A stretch of DNA of 34,977 nucleotides, from positions 1 to 34,977 of the forward strand of contig QCIR01000012.1 in the NCBI GenBank assembly GCA_003216575.1, in the 5' to 3' direction. Position numbers and translations under genes: made by a program. Of the stretch, positions 1 to 9,533 are shown piece after piece. The DNA comes from Prochlorococcus sp. AG-402-M23 (GTDB lineage Bacteria; Cyanobacteriota; Cyanobacteriia; PCC-6307; Cyanobiaceae). Within the stretch, counting starts at the first letter, position 1. Each line of letters opens with the position of its first letter. The notes under the pieces were generated by a model, which saw nothing but the letters and a program-made list of their open reading frames with translations, was not told where the DNA came from and searched no databases.

Positions 1-170
1 TGCTTTAATCAATGTCATGTTTAGGAGTTCTAAAGGTGTCTGAAGCAAAGGGTAATCAACTCGCAACAATATCTGTTTATTTGAATACACCAATAATTGC
101 GGTGCTTTTGGGAGTAGGTTTTATTCTGGGTTCTATTTTATTCGCTGGAATCTTACTTATTGCTCGATAG
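1..170 (+). pseudogene. 3' fragment of a DMT/EamA-type permease, probably degraded
   Basis: The frame ending at the TAG at 168-170 encodes about 50 hydrophobic residues resembling the last two membrane helices of EamA/DMT permeases: a VSEAKGNQLATISVYLNTP stretch followed by IIAVLLGVGF and ILFAGILLIAR. Two signs point to decay. This frame has a TAA at 6-8, while frame 2 just upstream reads a compatible peptide (ALINVMF) that stops at 41-43, which suggests a frameshift near base 20. The charged loop normally found between the last two helices (the GE...T segment) is also missing. The rest of the gene lies outside the window, so a genuine shorter gene cannot be excluded. Its end overlaps the end of the convergent serine hydrolase gene by 14 bp. 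Confidence 0.4.
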
Positions 171-1056
171 CTAATTTGTTTAATTCACTGCTAATAGCAG
201 GAAGTAAAAATTGATCTTTTACTAATTCTTTCCCAGTTGTAAAAACAACTGCAAGCATAGGATTTTTATTTGGAGCTTTCCACCAGGCCACATCATGGCG
301 CACTTCACTCATTAGTCCAGCTTTGCTCCAAAGTTTTGAAGCCAAAGGGAGACCCTCGCCTAAAAAGCCATCTACTTGATTTTCTGAATTTTGCTTACGA
401 ACAAATGGATCAAGTGAGCGTTTAAAATTTTTAATAAATTGCTCACTTGTTCCTTTGGGAAGCATTTCATGCGTCATTAATGATTCGAAAATTCTTGCAA
501 TTCCATCAGTTGTCATACTGTTTCTATTTTCGTTATGTTTTCCATAGAAATCTTTTTCTCTTCCAAAAGGACCTTCATTCCAAGTTTTTTGACTACAATT
601 CCAATTTTTTAGTTCAGACCAGTTAAGTTCAACCAACCAGTTGTTAATTAATTGTCTTTGAATCTTCCAGCCATGGAAGTTTTGCTCTTTGAGCGAAGGC
701 CCACTTGTTGTACCTGTTAATAAATCTAAAATATAACTAGTAGCATCATTGTTGGAATTTGCAACCATTTCATACAAGGCTCTTCTGAGTTCTTCTGAAT
801 TAAGAATCAAGTCCTTTTTTATCCATATCTGAGTTGCTAATGCATAAACTATTTTGACAACACTTGCAGGGTAAAAATATTTGTTTGAATTCCACCCTGC
901 TCCATATCCATTCAATGAAGAGGGAGTTTGATTGTCATAACGTATAAAGGTTATTGCAATATTTTTTTGAAGGCTTGGACGACCTTCTTTTTCAAATCTA
1001 TCGAGGATACCCTTTAGGCAAGTTGCCATTTCAGGGTCTTGTCGGTAGAACGCCAT
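157..1056 (-). CDS. Beta-lactamase-fold serine hydrolase (class A/penicillin-binding-like)
   Basis: A 299-residue protein with the active-site landmarks of the class A beta-lactamase/DD-peptidase fold: S-x-x-K (SVVK, Ser65 and Lys68), an SDN-like triad (SNN, residues 101-103) and a KTG-like KAG in the last third (WSKAGLM). In cyanobacteria such proteins are usually annotated as beta-lactamase-related. The substrate is more likely peptidoglycan or a peptide/ester than an antibiotic, but that is inference. I see no classical signal peptide, so location is unclear. The start is the ATG at 1056. An in-frame TTG at 1065 and an ATG at 1029 are alternatives. The gene is divergent from an NlpC/P60 peptidase with only 21 bp between start codons, and the two may act on the same cell-wall material. 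Confidence 0.8.
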   Translation of the reverse strand: MAFYRQDPEMATCLKGILDRFEKEGRPSLQKNIAITFIRYDNQTPSSLNGYGAGWNSNKYFYPASVVKIVYALATQIWIKKDLILNSEELRRALYEMVANSNNDATSYILDLLTGTTSGPSLKEQNFHGWKIQRQLINNWLVELNWSELKNWNCSQKTWNEGPFGREKDFYGKHNENRNSMTTDGIARIFESLMTHEMLPKGTSEQFIKNFKRSLDPFVRKQNSENQVDGFLGEGLPLASKLWSKAGLMSEVRHDVAWWKAPNKNPMLAVVFTTGKELVKDQFLLPAISSELNKLAIEQ

Positions 1057-1077
1057 AGCGCTCAAGATGAATGCACT

Positions 1078-1830
1078 ATGAGGTTAGAGGTTTTGCTAAC
1101 TAAAACTTCATTTGTTTTGGGAAGTTTGTGGAAACTTCGAATAAACATAGATGCTTTCAAAAATGAAAATTGTGAAGAACTTGCCACTCAGGCAAGAATT
1201 GGGAGGTCTTTTCAATTGCTTGATTGTGTGAAAATTGGTTTTAAAAATAAAAATATCATTGATAGAGTTAAAGTCCGACTTTTGGAGGATGATTATATTT
1301 GTTGGTTTAAATTTTCTGAATTAACTAATAATGCTTCGAAAATAGAATATTGGGAATCTGAATTATTAACTGAAGAGAAAATCATGACTAGTATTCCAAA
1401 GATATTGGCTTGGGCTAAGGCAGCGGAAAAAATCAGTAATGAATATTTGTGGGGTGGAACTATAGGTCCCAACTTTGATTGTTCTGGTTTAGTCCAATCT
1501 GCTTTTGCAAGTTCAGGTATTTGGATTCCAAGAGATTCGTACCAGCAAGAAAATTTTTGTAAAAAAGTTGCATTGGATATTAAATCTTTATCTGAAAAAT
1601 TAATCCCTGGTGATTTACTTTTCTTTGGATCTTCTGAAAAATGTAGTCATGTGGGTTTGCATATTGAGAATGGTTTTTATATTCATAGTTCAGGGGTAAC
1701 TAATGGGCATAATGGAATAGAGATTGACAGTTTATTTCACCCTAATCTTGGAGAAGTAGCATCTTATTACAGATCAAAATTTCGATCTGCTGGAAGAGTG
1801 ATCTCTTGCTATCAGAGTGAAAAACTCTAA
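1078..1830 (+). CDS. NlpC/P60 family cell-wall peptidase with N-terminal SH3-like domain
   Basis: A 250-residue protein. The C-terminal half is an NlpC/P60 papain-like cysteine peptidase: NFDCSGLVQ holds the nucleophile Cys135, HVGLHI supplies His191, and His203 (YIHSSG) is the probable third residue. The PGDLLFF motif that precedes the histidine is typical of the family. The N-terminal 95 residues look like a bacterial SH3-type domain (ending in W and E-rich segments), as in cyanobacterial gamma-D-glutamyl-diamino-acid endopeptidases that cleave stem peptides of peptidoglycan. No signal peptide is seen. The start is the ATG at 1078. An in-frame ATG at 1039 would run into the divergent serine hydrolase coding region and adds residues unlike the domain. 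It is followed 32 bp later by a glycosyltransferase gene on the same strand, preceded by GAGGAG about 9 bases before its ATG. Confidence 0.85.
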   Translation: MRLEVLLTKTSFVLGSLWKLRINIDAFKNENCEELATQARIGRSFQLLDCVKIGFKNKNIIDRVKVRLLEDDYICWFKFSELTNNASKIEYWESELLTEEKIMTSIPKILAWAKAAEKISNEYLWGGTIGPNFDCSGLVQSAFASSGIWIPRDSYQQENFCKKVALDIKSLSEKLIPGDLLFFGSSEKCSHVGLHIENGFYIHSSGVTNGHNGIEIDSLFHPNLGEVASYYRSKFRSAGRVISCYQSEKL

Positions 1831-1862
1831 ATAAGATTAATTAACCTTTATGAGGAGTTTTT

Positions 1863-2825
1863 ATGAATTCTAATGTTGCACTATCAATAGTTATTCCTAT
1901 CTATAACGAAGAAGAAAGTCTTCCATTCTTGGTTAATCAGTTATTGGAAGTTTTGCAGCCTATGGATGAAACGTTCGAACTGGTTTTAGTTAATGATGGT
2001 TCATCAGATAATAGCGCAGAGGTAATTAGGCAATTAAGTTTTGAGATACCAGAATTAGTTGGAGTTCTTTTGCGTAAAAACTATGGCCAGACTGCTGCAA
2101 TGGCAGCAGGATTTGATATTTCTTCAGGTGAAATTGTGGTCACACTTGATGGTGATTTACAAAATGATCCTGCAGACATTCCTTTATTAGTCAATAAGGT
2201 TAGGGATGGATTTGATCTTGTAAGTGGATGGAGATATCGAAGACAAGATGCTGCTATTAGTAGAAAACTTCCATCTAAAATTGCTAACCGTTTGATTGGT
2301 AAAGTTACTGGTGTCCGACTTAATGATTATGGTTGTTCTTTAAAGGCTTATAGGAAAGAAGTTTTGACAGATATGAGATTATATGGAGAATTGCATAGAT
2401 TTTTACCTGTTTTAGCTAATATTGAAGGAGCTAGAATTACAGAAGTAAAGGTAAATCATAGAGCTCGTCAATTTGGAGCTAGTAAGTATGGAATAGATCG
2501 AACTTTTAGAGTTTTAATGGACTTGTTGACTGTTTGGTTTATGAATAGATTCTTAACAAGACCAATGTACGTTTTTGGTTTTGGTGGGATTCTGGCAATT
2601 TTTGGTAGCTTTATAACAAGTTCTTATTTATTAATTATCAAATTATTAGGAGAAGATATAGGTAATAGACCATTGCTGATCTTCTCCTTACTTCTTGCTG
2701 TGACTGGGGTTCAACTTTTTGGCTTTGGCTTGCTTGGAGAACTTCAGATCCGTACTTATCATGAAAGTCAAAATAGACCAATTTATCGAATTAGAGATAC
2801 ATTTCGAGGAGGTCGAGAGGGTTGA
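1863..2825 (+). CDS. GT2 family glycosyltransferase (polyprenyl-phosphate sugar transferase/GtrB-like)
   Basis: A 320-residue protein. The N-terminal GT-A domain starts SIVIPIYNEEESL, has VNDGSSDNS for nucleotide-sugar binding and LDGDLQNDP with the DXD metal-binding motif. The QFGASKYG segment matches the R-x-x-G-x-S-K-Y signature of the DPM1/GtrB/ArnC-like group. Two hydrophobic helices near residues 235-260 and 270-295 anchor the C-terminus in the membrane. Members of this group transfer a sugar from UDP or GDP to undecaprenyl phosphate on the cytoplasmic face, which feeds envelope polysaccharide or glycan decoration. The exact sugar cannot be read from the sequence. A good ribosome binding site (GAGGAG) precedes the ATG. 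The last 43 bp overlap the convergent HEAT-repeat gene. Confidence 0.88.
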   Translation: MNSNVALSIVIPIYNEEESLPFLVNQLLEVLQPMDETFELVLVNDGSSDNSAEVIRQLSFEIPELVGVLLRKNYGQTAAMAAGFDISSGEIVVTLDGDLQNDPADIPLLVNKVRDGFDLVSGWRYRRQDAAISRKLPSKIANRLIGKVTGVRLNDYGCSLKAYRKEVLTDMRLYGELHRFLPVLANIEGARITEVKVNHRARQFGASKYGIDRTFRVLMDLLTVWFMNRFLTRPMYVFGFGGILAIFGSFITSSYLLIIKLLGEDIGNRPLLIFSLLLAVTGVQLFGFGLLGELQIRTYHESQNRPIYRIRDTFRGGREG

Positions 2826-3265
2826 GATTTTTGTTGTAAATCAATAGTCTTTCCTTTAAAAGGTGAAATGGCAGCAGCAGAGGCAATAACAACTCTACTG
2901 TCAGAATCTTTTAATCCTCTTCTTAAAAAAGGAATTGCTTTTTTGTTTTCCCATTGACTTGCAATTTGAATAGCTAAAAGACGATCATTAGGGTTGCCAG
3001 AGATTAATTTAGCTAATTTTTTCTTTGTTTCTATTGAATTAATTGAAGATTGAATTGAATAAGACTTTGATTTGAGATTTTTTAGGCTTATAGTTTTTTT
3101 CTGATTGCTTAATTTATTTTTTTGAATAAGAGTGGAATGTGCATTCGTATTTGCTAAAAAATCTTTTTTAGAGTTTAAAAAGGGTGATCCTTTGGATTGT
3201 TTTTTGGAACTCCAAAGGATGACACCAATAATTAATGCGATCCCTCCTGCCAAGACTTGATTCAT
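2783..3265 (-). CDS. Membrane-anchored HEAT-repeat-like protein
   Basis: A 160-residue protein with one N-terminal hydrophobic helix (about residues 3-19, AGGIALIIGVILW). A lysine/serine-rich linker of about 65 residues follows. The C-terminal part reads as one to two HEAT/PBS-lyase-like repeats (NPNDRLLAIQIASQW, KKAIPFLRRGLKDSDSRVV). HEAT-like repeats are protein-binding scaffolds. In cyanobacteria some are phycobilin lyases, but this protein is too short for that and Prochlorococcus has few bilins, so I assign no function. The linker is low-complexity and its base composition is very AT-rich. The 3' end overlaps the glycosyltransferase gene in antisense by 43 bp, so one of the two C-termini may be unimportant. 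Confidence 0.6.
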   Translation of the reverse strand: MNQVLAGGIALIIGVILWSSKKQSKGSPFLNSKKDFLANTNAHSTLIQKNKLSNQKKTISLKNLKSKSYSIQSSINSIETKKKLAKLISGNPNDRLLAIQIASQWENKKAIPFLRRGLKDSDSRVVIASAAAISPFKGKTIDLQQKSQPSRPPRNVSLIR

Positions 3266-3400
3266 TATGAAAAAACTTTTTAGTATTAATTTTATTTTAA
3301 TAAGATAAACGGATTAAACTTTTATGTCATCAATGGTATTTATCTGGGTTGAGAAGATGATAATTCTATAAAATAAATATGGATTTATTGAAATAAGTTA

Positions 3401-3517
3401 ATGACTAGTGAACTAGCTTCAAGTTTGCTTCCCTCTATTCTGATTCCCTTAGTTGGAATAATGGGTCCAGCAGTCTTCATCGTTTTGATAGGTAGGTACA
3501 TAACAGCTACTGAGTAA
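3401..3517 (+). CDS. psaI: Photosystem I reaction center subunit VIII (PsaI)
   Basis: A 38-codon gene. The protein begins MTSELASSLLPSILIPLVG, continues with a hydrophobic helix (ILIPLVGIMGPAVFIVLIG) and ends GRYITATE. This is the size and pattern of PsaI, a single-helix subunit at the PSI trimer interface that helps hold PsaL in place. It lies 37 bp upstream of psaL on the same strand, the usual psaI-psaL pairing in cyanobacteria. The two are very probably co-transcribed from a promoter in 3266-3400. Confidence 0.92.
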   Translation: MTSELASSLLPSILIPLVGIMGPAVFIVLIGRYITATE

Positions 3518-3554
3518 TTTCAAAACTTTATTTTTTATCAAACTTTTTTAGCCC

Positions 3555-4082
3555 ATGACTAAATCTAAAGAAACACTTATGCAAAAGTGGGCTGTGAAAA
3601 CAGTCTCAGACCCAACTGTTGGGAATCTTCAAACCCCTGTTAATAGTGGTTGGTTTACGAAGATGGTTATTAATAATCTTCCTGTTTACAGAGATGGCCT
3701 ATCCCCAAATTTTAGAGGTCTTGAAACGGGAGCCATTTTTGGTTATTTGCTTTATGGACCTTTCTCTATGACTGGGCCTCTTAGAAATACAGACTTCGCT
3801 TTAACAGCTGGTTTACTTGGTGGAGTAGGAGCTATTCAAATATTGACTGCACTTTTTATTCTATATAATGCTCCTGGCAAAGCTCCTAATGTTCAGCCAT
3901 CAGACGCAACGGTAGCTAATCCTCCTGCTGATTTATTTACTAGAGCAGGATGGGGTGATTTTACAAATGGTTTTTGGTTGGGTGGCACTGGTGGTGTTGT
4001 TTTTGCTTGGTTATTAATTGGTACTTTGCATCTAGATACTGTTCTCCCTTTGATTAAGGAATATCATTTACTAGGAGCTTAA
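3555..4082 (+). CDS. psaL: Photosystem I reaction center subunit XI (PsaL)
   Basis: A 175-residue thylakoid membrane protein needed for PSI trimer formation. The N-terminal segment contains the conserved [14 protein letters not shown] and [16 protein letters not shown](T)G blocks. Hydrophobic helices follow around residues 60-80, 85-105 and 140-165, and [13 protein letters not shown] precedes the last helix. The start at ATG 3555 is favoured; an in-frame ATG eight codons later would give a slightly shorter protein. It is the second gene of psaI-psaL and is followed by a hairpin terminator at 4113-4140. The pair converges on psaB-psaA, which makes a compact photosystem I cluster. Confidence 0.97.
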   Translation: MTKSKETLMQKWAVKTVSDPTVGNLQTPVNSGWFTKMVINNLPVYRDGLSPNFRGLETGAIFGYLLYGPFSMTGPLRNTDFALTAGLLGGVGAIQILTALFILYNAPGKAPNVQPSDATVANPPADLFTRAGWGDFTNGFWLGGTGGVVFAWLLIGTLHLDTVLPLIKEYHLLGA

Positions 4083-4112
4083 TAAAAGCTTATCTAAATT
4101 AAATCATAAATT

Positions 4113-4140
4113 AAAAAGCTCCTTCAATAAGGGGCTTTTT
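4113..4140 (+). terminator. Rho-independent terminator of psaI-psaL
   Basis: Hairpin with a 12-base left arm AAAAAGCTCCTT, a four-base loop and right arm AAGGGGCTTTTT (one G-T pair), ending in a T run. It lies 30 bp after the psaL stop. The A-rich left flank means it could also work in the opposite direction. Confidence 0.8.
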
Positions 4141-4290
4141 AATTTACTTCAATTAGTTGATATTTTTGCAAAAGCTTTTTATTGAGATTAATTTTGTTTT
4201 ATTTATTGGTCTAATAATAGTTTCTTGATATAAATGGGTTTATTTTGCTTATAAATATCAATAGATAATCTAATAACTATTACCTCACAT

Positions 4291-4327
4291 AAAAAAAGAA
4301 CACTGCTTATAAAGACAGTGTTCTTTT
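4291..4327 (-). terminator. Rho-independent terminator of psaA-psaB
   Basis: Inverted repeat with arms AAAAGAACACTG (4294-4305) and CAGTGTTCTTTT (4316-4327), perfectly complementary over 12 bp. On the minus strand it is followed by more T residues. It lies about 20 bp beyond the psaB stop codon. The stretch 4141-4290 between the two terminators is AT-rich with nothing recognisable in it. Confidence 0.85.
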
Positions 4328-4348
4328 GATTGGAAGCTTGTTACAGAT

Positions 4349-6577
4349 TTATCCGAACTTACCTGAAGTAGATGCGATAACAAATGCTCCAAAGGTTACA
4401 AAGTTTCCAACTGTGAAATGGGTTAAACCAACTAATCGTGCTTGGACAATTGATAATGCAACAGGCTTATCTCTCCAACCAACTAAATTAGCTATTGGAG
4501 TTCTTTGATGAGCCCAAACGAGAGTTTCAATAAGTTCTTGCCAATAACCTCTCCAAGAGATGAGGAACATAAATCCAGTCGCCCATATGAGATGACCAAA
4601 TAAGAACATCCAAGCCCATGGAGATAAAGCATTGACACCAAATGGGTTGTAACCATTGATTAACTGAGAACTATTTAGCCATAGATAATCTCTAAACCAA
4701 CCCATTAAATAGGTGCCAGATTCATTGAATTGAGCTGTATTACCCATCCAAATTGCTAGGTGTTTCCAATGCCAATAGAAGGTAATCCAAGCAATAGTAT
4801 TTAAGGCCCAGAACATAGCTAAATAAGTAGCATCCCAAGAAGAACTATCACAAGTACCACCACGGCCTGGCCCATCACAAGGGAAAGCAAATCCTAAATC
4901 CTTTTTATCTGGAATTAGTTTTGTTCCTCTAGCATCAAGAGCACCCTTGATAAGAATCAAAGCAGTTGTATGAAGTCCTAATGCAATTGCATGGTGAACT
5001 AAGAAATCTGCAGGTCCTATAGGTAGGAAATTTGTAAGAGCGTCTGGTCTATTAATCATATCCATCCAGTAATGGTTCCCTGGCATGGTGCTTGCAGCTA
5101 TTGAAGCAGAACTAGATGCATTAGCTAATAATGCATTAAAGCCATACATCATTTTGCCGCTTGCCGCTTGAGCAAACTGAGCAAATACTGGTTCAATAAG
5201 AATCTGTTTCTCAGGTGTACCAAAGGCTACAACTACGTCATTGTGAACATAAATTCCAAGAGTATGGAAGCCTAGAAGCATTGTCACCCAACTCAAGTGG
5301 CTAATTAAAGCTTCTTTTGTACTAAGGATTCTTGCTAATACATTATTTTTATTCAGCTCTGGATCATAATCTCTGACAAAGAAAATTGCTCCGTGAGAAA
5401 ACGCACCAACCATCAAGAACATTGCAATGTATTGATGATGGGTATATAGAGCTGACTGAGTTGTGTAATCCCTTGCAATAAATGCATATGAAGGAAGTGC
5501 ACCCATATGCTGGGCGACCAAACTGCAAGCTACACCTAAAGAAGCGAGTGCAAGTCCAAGTTGGAAATGCAGTGAATTGTTAACTGTCTCGAACAGTCCA
5601 TTGTGCTTTATGCCGAAATAACCCTTATGTGGATCTTTTGGGTGACTTGTGTTATGTGCTTCAACAATTTCTTTAAGGCTATGACCAATCCCAAAGTTAG
5701 TTCTATACATATGACCTGCAATTATAAATACAACTCCTATAGCCAAATGATGGTGAGCAATATCTGTTAGCCAAAGTGATTCACTTTGAGGGTGAAGTCC
5801 ACCTAGGAATGTAAATATGGCTGTACCAGCTCCTTGAGTAGTTCCAAAAACTGCATCAAGTGAATCAGGGTTTTGAGCATAAGCTCCCCAATTTCCTGAG
5901 AAAAATGGAGTTAGACCTTCTGGATGAGGCATAACAGTTAACCAGTTATCCCAGCCAACATGTATTCCTCTTGATTCAGGGATGGCTACGTGAATTAAAT
6001 GACCAGTCCAAGCAATACTGCTGAATCCAAAAAGAACAGCTAGGTGATGATTTAATTGAGATTCTGCATTTTTAAACCATGCTAATGATGGTCTGTATTT
6101 AGGCTGAAGATGAAGCCATCCTGCAAACAATAACCAGCAAACAAGGATGTTGATAAAGATTGCACCCTGGAAAAGCTGCTCATTAGTTCTCATGCCAATT
6201 GTGTACCACCAGTGGTATAAGCCTGAGTAAGCAATATTGACTGGAGAAGTTGCTCCCGCCTGAGTAAGAGCATCAGTAAGGCCTTGTCCAAAATGAGGAT
6301 CCCAAATTGCATGTGCAATTGGACGAGTATGTGTTGGATCTAGAACCCATTGCTCAAAGTTTCCTTGCCAAGCAATGTGAAATAGATTTCCTGCCACCCA
6401 AAGACCAATGATGGCTAAGTGACCAAAATGAGTAGAGAAGAGTTTTTGATATAACTGTTCCTCTGTCATACCGTCATGACTTTCGAAATCATGAGCGGTA
6501 GCTATGCCGTACCAGATTCTTCTGGTTGTAGGGTCTTGAGCAAGACCCTGACTAAAAGATGGAAATTTAGTTGCCAT
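4349..6577 (-). CDS. psaB: Photosystem I P700 chlorophyll a apoprotein A2 (PsaB)
   Basis: A 742-residue core subunit of photosystem I with 11 membrane helices. It binds one half of the P700 special pair, the electron-transfer cofactors and many antenna chlorophylls. It contains the strictly conserved [12 protein letters not shown] loop, whose two cysteines ligate half of the FX iron-sulfur cluster, and many membrane histidines for chlorophyll. It is full length for the family and starts [16 protein letters not shown], as in other cyanobacteria. It sits 21 bp downstream of psaA in the usual psaA-psaB operon. No clear ribosome binding site lies in that gap, so translation may be coupled. A terminator follows at 4291-4327. 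Confidence 0.99.
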   Translation of the reverse strand: MATKFPSFSQGLAQDPTTRRIWYGIATAHDFESHDGMTEEQLYQKLFSTHFGHLAIIGLWVAGNLFHIAWQGNFEQWVLDPTHTRPIAHAIWDPHFGQGLTDALTQAGATSPVNIAYSGLYHWWYTIGMRTNEQLFQGAIFINILVCWLLFAGWLHLQPKYRPSLAWFKNAESQLNHHLAVLFGFSSIAWTGHLIHVAIPESRGIHVGWDNWLTVMPHPEGLTPFFSGNWGAYAQNPDSLDAVFGTTQGAGTAIFTFLGGLHPQSESLWLTDIAHHHLAIGVVFIIAGHMYRTNFGIGHSLKEIVEAHNTSHPKDPHKGYFGIKHNGLFETVNNSLHFQLGLALASLGVACSLVAQHMGALPSYAFIARDYTTQSALYTHHQYIAMFLMVGAFSHGAIFFVRDYDPELNKNNVLARILSTKEALISHLSWVTMLLGFHTLGIYVHNDVVVAFGTPEKQILIEPVFAQFAQAASGKMMYGFNALLANASSSASIAASTMPGNHYWMDMINRPDALTNFLPIGPADFLVHHAIALGLHTTALILIKGALDARGTKLIPDKKDLGFAFPCDGPGRGGTCDSSSWDATYLAMFWALNTIAWITFYWHWKHLAIWMGNTAQFNESGTYLMGWFRDYLWLNSSQLINGYNPFGVNALSPWAWMFLFGHLIWATGFMFLISWRGYWQELIETLVWAHQRTPIANLVGWRDKPVALSIVQARLVGLTHFTVGNFVTFGAFVIASTSGKFG

Positions 6578-6598
6578 TTTATAAAAGATCAGAGAGGG

Positions 6599-8905
6599 TC
6601 AGCCGAGACCGATTAAGCGAGCGTGGAAGAAGGCCCAAGTTGTAGCAATTCCTCCTAGAAGGAAATGAGCTGCTCCTACTGCACGACCTTGAGTGATAGA
6701 TAGAGCTCTTGGTTGAATAGTTGGAGCCAACTTAAGTTTGTTGTGAGCCCAAATAATTGACTCAAATAATTCTTGCCAGTAACCACGGCCACTGAATAGG
6801 AACATAAGACTAAATGCCCAAACGAAATGTGCTCCTAAGAACATCAAACCGTACATACTTATGGGTTGACCATAACTTGTAAGGACCTGTGATGACTGGG
6901 CCCAAAGGAAATCTCTAAGCCACCCGTTAATCGTAATGGAGCTTTGAGCAAAGTTTCCTCCTGTAAGTCCCCATACATCACTTTGCATTTTCCATGAAAA
7001 GTGGAATATAACTACTGACAAGCCGTTATACATCCAGAACAATCCAAGGAAAACATGATCCCAAGATGAAACTTGGCATGTACCTCCTCTTCCTGGTCCA
7101 TCACATGGGAATCTAAATCCAAGATTAGCTTTGTCAGGAATTAGTCTGGAACTCCTTGCGAATAAAACTCCCTTTAGAAGAATTAGAAGGGTTACGTGGA
7201 TAGTAAAAGCATGTATATGGTGAATCATGAAATCAGCAGTTCCTAAAGGTATAGGAGCGATTCCAATTTTCCCCCCAACTTGACTTACGGAACCATTAAA
7301 TACTTCGCTAACTAAGCCACTTTGAAGGTTTACATTCGCACCAGCTAGAGTAGTAGAGCCAGCAGCTGAATGATGAATATTTTGAATCCATTGAGCAAAA
7401 ACAGGTTGAAGTTGGATCCCTGTATCACTAAACATATCTGCAGGTCTTCCTAAGGCACGCATTACATCGTTATGAATATAAAGACCAAAACTATGGAAAC
7501 CTAAGAACATGCAAGCCCAATTCAGATGACTAATTAATGCATCTCTTGCTTTCAAGATTCTGTCTAGAACGTTATCAATATGAACAGCTGGGTCATAGTC
7601 TCTAATCATTGCAATACCAGCATGAGCTGCTGCTCCAACAATGAATAATCCTCCTATCCACATATGGTGTGTAAATAGACCTAGGACAGTCGGGTAATCA
7701 ATCGATAAGTATGGATATGGGGGCATCGCATACATGTGATGAGAAATAATGATGCTCAAGGAGCCAATCATTGCAAGGTTTAAACCAAGTTGAGCATGCC
7801 AACTATTTGCTAAAAACTCATAAATTCCTTTATGTCCATTTGGAGCTGGGAAAAGAATTGGATCTCCAGCGTGATTATCTAGTATTTCTTTGAGACTATG
7901 GCCAATGCCAAACATTGTTCTATATAGATGACCGCCAAATACAGCTAATACTCCAAAAGCTAAATGATGATGAGAAATATCTGTCATCCATAAGCTACCA
8001 GTAACGGGATTTAGACCACCTTTGAAAGTTAGGAAATCACTAAACGCCCACCAATTAGTCGTAAAGAAATTTTCAACTGTTCTTCCAGCGAGGCCAGGGA
8101 ATATTTGACTAGCAATAGCAGGATTGCAAAGCTCGTGGGGCAGAGGCATGTCTGCAATTGAAGCAATTGGAATGCCATCAATAATTAGAGGTTTTCCGGC
8201 ATCAATTGCATCCATAAGCGCGGCAGTTGGTGCACCAATGTGAATGCAATGTCCAGCCCAAGCAATCGAACCCAATCCAACTAGACCAGCTATGTGGTGA
8301 TTGAGCATAGACTCAAGATTTCTGAACCAATCAAGCTTTGGAGCAGCTTTGTGATAGTGGTATATGCCACCATGCAACATTATGGCTGCCATTAGTAGTG
8401 CACCAATAGCTAAAGCCATTAGCTCGGTTTCATTGGTAATTCCCCAGCCTCTCCACATCTGAAAAATTCCAGAAGTGATCTGAATGCCGTGATAATTACC
8501 ACCTAAATCTGCATTAAGCATCTCCTGACCAACTATTGGCCAAACCACTTGTGCTCCTGGCTTGACATGAGTTGGGTCAGACAGCCAGCCAGAATAATTA
8601 GAAAAGCGAGCTCCATGGAAAAAAGCTGCACTCATCCAAATAAAGATGACTGCTAGATGGCCAAAATGAGCAGAAAATACTTTTCTACTAGTTTCTTGGA
8701 GATCTCCAACATGCGTATCAAAATCATGCGCGTCAGCGTGAAGATTCCAAATCCATGTAGTAGTCTTTGGCCCTTTGGCAAGGGATTTTGACCAAAAACC
8801 AGGCTTATCAAGCTTGGAAAAATCTACAGGGATTGCATCAGTTTCGATAGGTTTATCGAGAACTGGTTCTTTTTTTTGTTCTCTTTCTGGTGGGCTAATG
8901 GTCAT
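6599..8905 (-). CDS. psaA: Photosystem I P700 chlorophyll a apoprotein A1 (PsaA)
   Basis: A 768-residue core subunit that pairs with PsaB to hold P700, A0, A1 and the FX cluster. [12 protein letters not shown] provides the other two FX cysteines, and repeated chlorophyll-binding histidines such as SHHHLAFGV are present. The N-terminal tail (about residues 1-40, rich in E, K and P) is hydrophilic and stromal. The region around residues 240-285 ([10 protein letters not shown]... to FFTTNW) is a lumen/stroma loop that varies between picocyanobacteria. ATG at 8905 is supported by AAGGA eight to twelve bases upstream. The 5' leader is unusually structured (see 8912-9023), which suggests control at the RNA level. 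Confidence 0.99.
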   Translation of the reverse strand: MTISPPEREQKKEPVLDKPIETDAIPVDFSKLDKPGFWSKSLAKGPKTTTWIWNLHADAHDFDTHVGDLQETSRKVFSAHFGHLAVIFIWMSAAFFHGARFSNYSGWLSDPTHVKPGAQVVWPIVGQEMLNADLGGNYHGIQITSGIFQMWRGWGITNETELMALAIGALLMAAIMLHGGIYHYHKAAPKLDWFRNLESMLNHHIAGLVGLGSIAWAGHCIHIGAPTAALMDAIDAGKPLIIDGIPIASIADMPLPHELCNPAIASQIFPGLAGRTVENFFTTNWWAFSDFLTFKGGLNPVTGSLWMTDISHHHLAFGVLAVFGGHLYRTMFGIGHSLKEILDNHAGDPILFPAPNGHKGIYEFLANSWHAQLGLNLAMIGSLSIIISHHMYAMPPYPYLSIDYPTVLGLFTHHMWIGGLFIVGAAAHAGIAMIRDYDPAVHIDNVLDRILKARDALISHLNWACMFLGFHSFGLYIHNDVMRALGRPADMFSDTGIQLQPVFAQWIQNIHHSAAGSTTLAGANVNLQSGLVSEVFNGSVSQVGGKIGIAPIPLGTADFMIHHIHAFTIHVTLLILLKGVLFARSSRLIPDKANLGFRFPCDGPGRGGTCQVSSWDHVFLGLFWMYNGLSVVIFHFSWKMQSDVWGLTGGNFAQSSITINGWLRDFLWAQSSQVLTSYGQPISMYGLMFLGAHFVWAFSLMFLFSGRGYWQELFESIIWAHNKLKLAPTIQPRALSITQGRAVGAAHFLLGGIATTWAFFHARLIGLG

Positions 8906-8911
8906 CGAGTG

Positions 8912-9023
8912 ATTCCTTCAGGAATGTGATCGAGGTTTGGGGGCCTAGTCTTGGGAAGACTAGGGTGAAATCTTTGGTAAGTAATTTTACCTATGAGGTG
9001 TGATTACTTGGTGAAAGATTTCA
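8912..9023 (-). promoter_or_regulatory. Structured 5' leader of psaA: three consecutive hairpins
   Basis: Three inverted repeats lie back to back upstream of psaA. Nearest the gene, ATTCCT and AGGAAT (8912-8925) form a small hairpin that contains the putative psaA ribosome binding site. Next, CCTAGTCTT and AAGACTAGG (8944-8952 and 8956-8964) form a perfect 9-bp stem with a three-base loop. One base further, TGAAATCTTT (8966-8975) pairs with AAAGATTTCA (9014-9023). Inside that stem AAGTAAT (8979-8985) pairs with ATTACTT (9003-9009), and inside again ACCT pairs with AGGT. The pairing is seen directly. That it lies in the psaA mRNA and regulates it is inference. Confidence 0.6.
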
Positions 9024-9533
9024 GGAATTCAAGACCTACCTTTGAAGTTACTTGAAAACCTATATAAGGGTTATGTCATAAGCATAAAGTAGACAGTCAG
9101 TTACTACGGAAGCATGTAACAAATGTTCTACACTTTTATTCTTAAATGGTCATTGAATCCATAGTTTTTCTTAATTAGTAAATTTTTGCCTTCTGTGCAG
9201 TGCAGGTAAAAAAGTTATTTAGGTCTAGGTGCTTTACTTCTTATAGACATTAATTAGGCATGACAATAGTTTTATTAAGCTTTCTTGGCTTTGCAAAGTT
9301 TAATTAGATATTAATTTCTAGGTAAAAATACTATTGGATTTCTTAATAAGAGCTTTTTATTGATTTCAATAAATTTCTTTAAAGACTATCTTCACTGTTT
9401 TTGATTTTTACTAAAGCTTTCTTTAAGAGGCTACCTTATGTAGATAAATCAAAAATTTATTTTATCTCTCGTTCTGGAAAAAACATTAGTAAAAACTCCA
9501 AAAAGGATTGCATTTGGATTCTCTTTAAGTGCT
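9024..9533. other. Intergenic region between psaA leader and cbiG-cobJ
   Basis: An AT-rich region that should hold the psaA promoter (minus strand) and the promoter and true start of the cobalamin gene (plus strand). TATATA-like sequence at about 9060-9066 could be a psaA -10 element on the minus strand, but I cannot confirm it. A TAG at 9441-9443 sets the upstream limit of the cbiG-cobJ reading frame. I see no tRNA, no convincing small gene and no repeat beyond the psaA leader. Confidence 0.4.

Noticed and set aside
4326-4508. Plus-strand open frame opposite the end of psaB
   Set aside because: It is the antisense of a strongly conserved psaB coding region and overlaps the psaB terminator; no independent coding signal.
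9116-9134. Palindrome-like TGTAACAAATGTTCTACA, considered as an NtcA or RpaB (HLR1) site upstream of psaA
   Set aside because: GTA and TAC are ten bases apart instead of eight, and only one HLR1-like half-site is present.
9260-9307. 15-codon hydrophobic frame (MTIVLLSFLGFAKFN) between psaA and cbiG-cobJ
   Set aside because: Too short to support as a gene, no ribosome binding site, and such frames arise often in AT-rich DNA.
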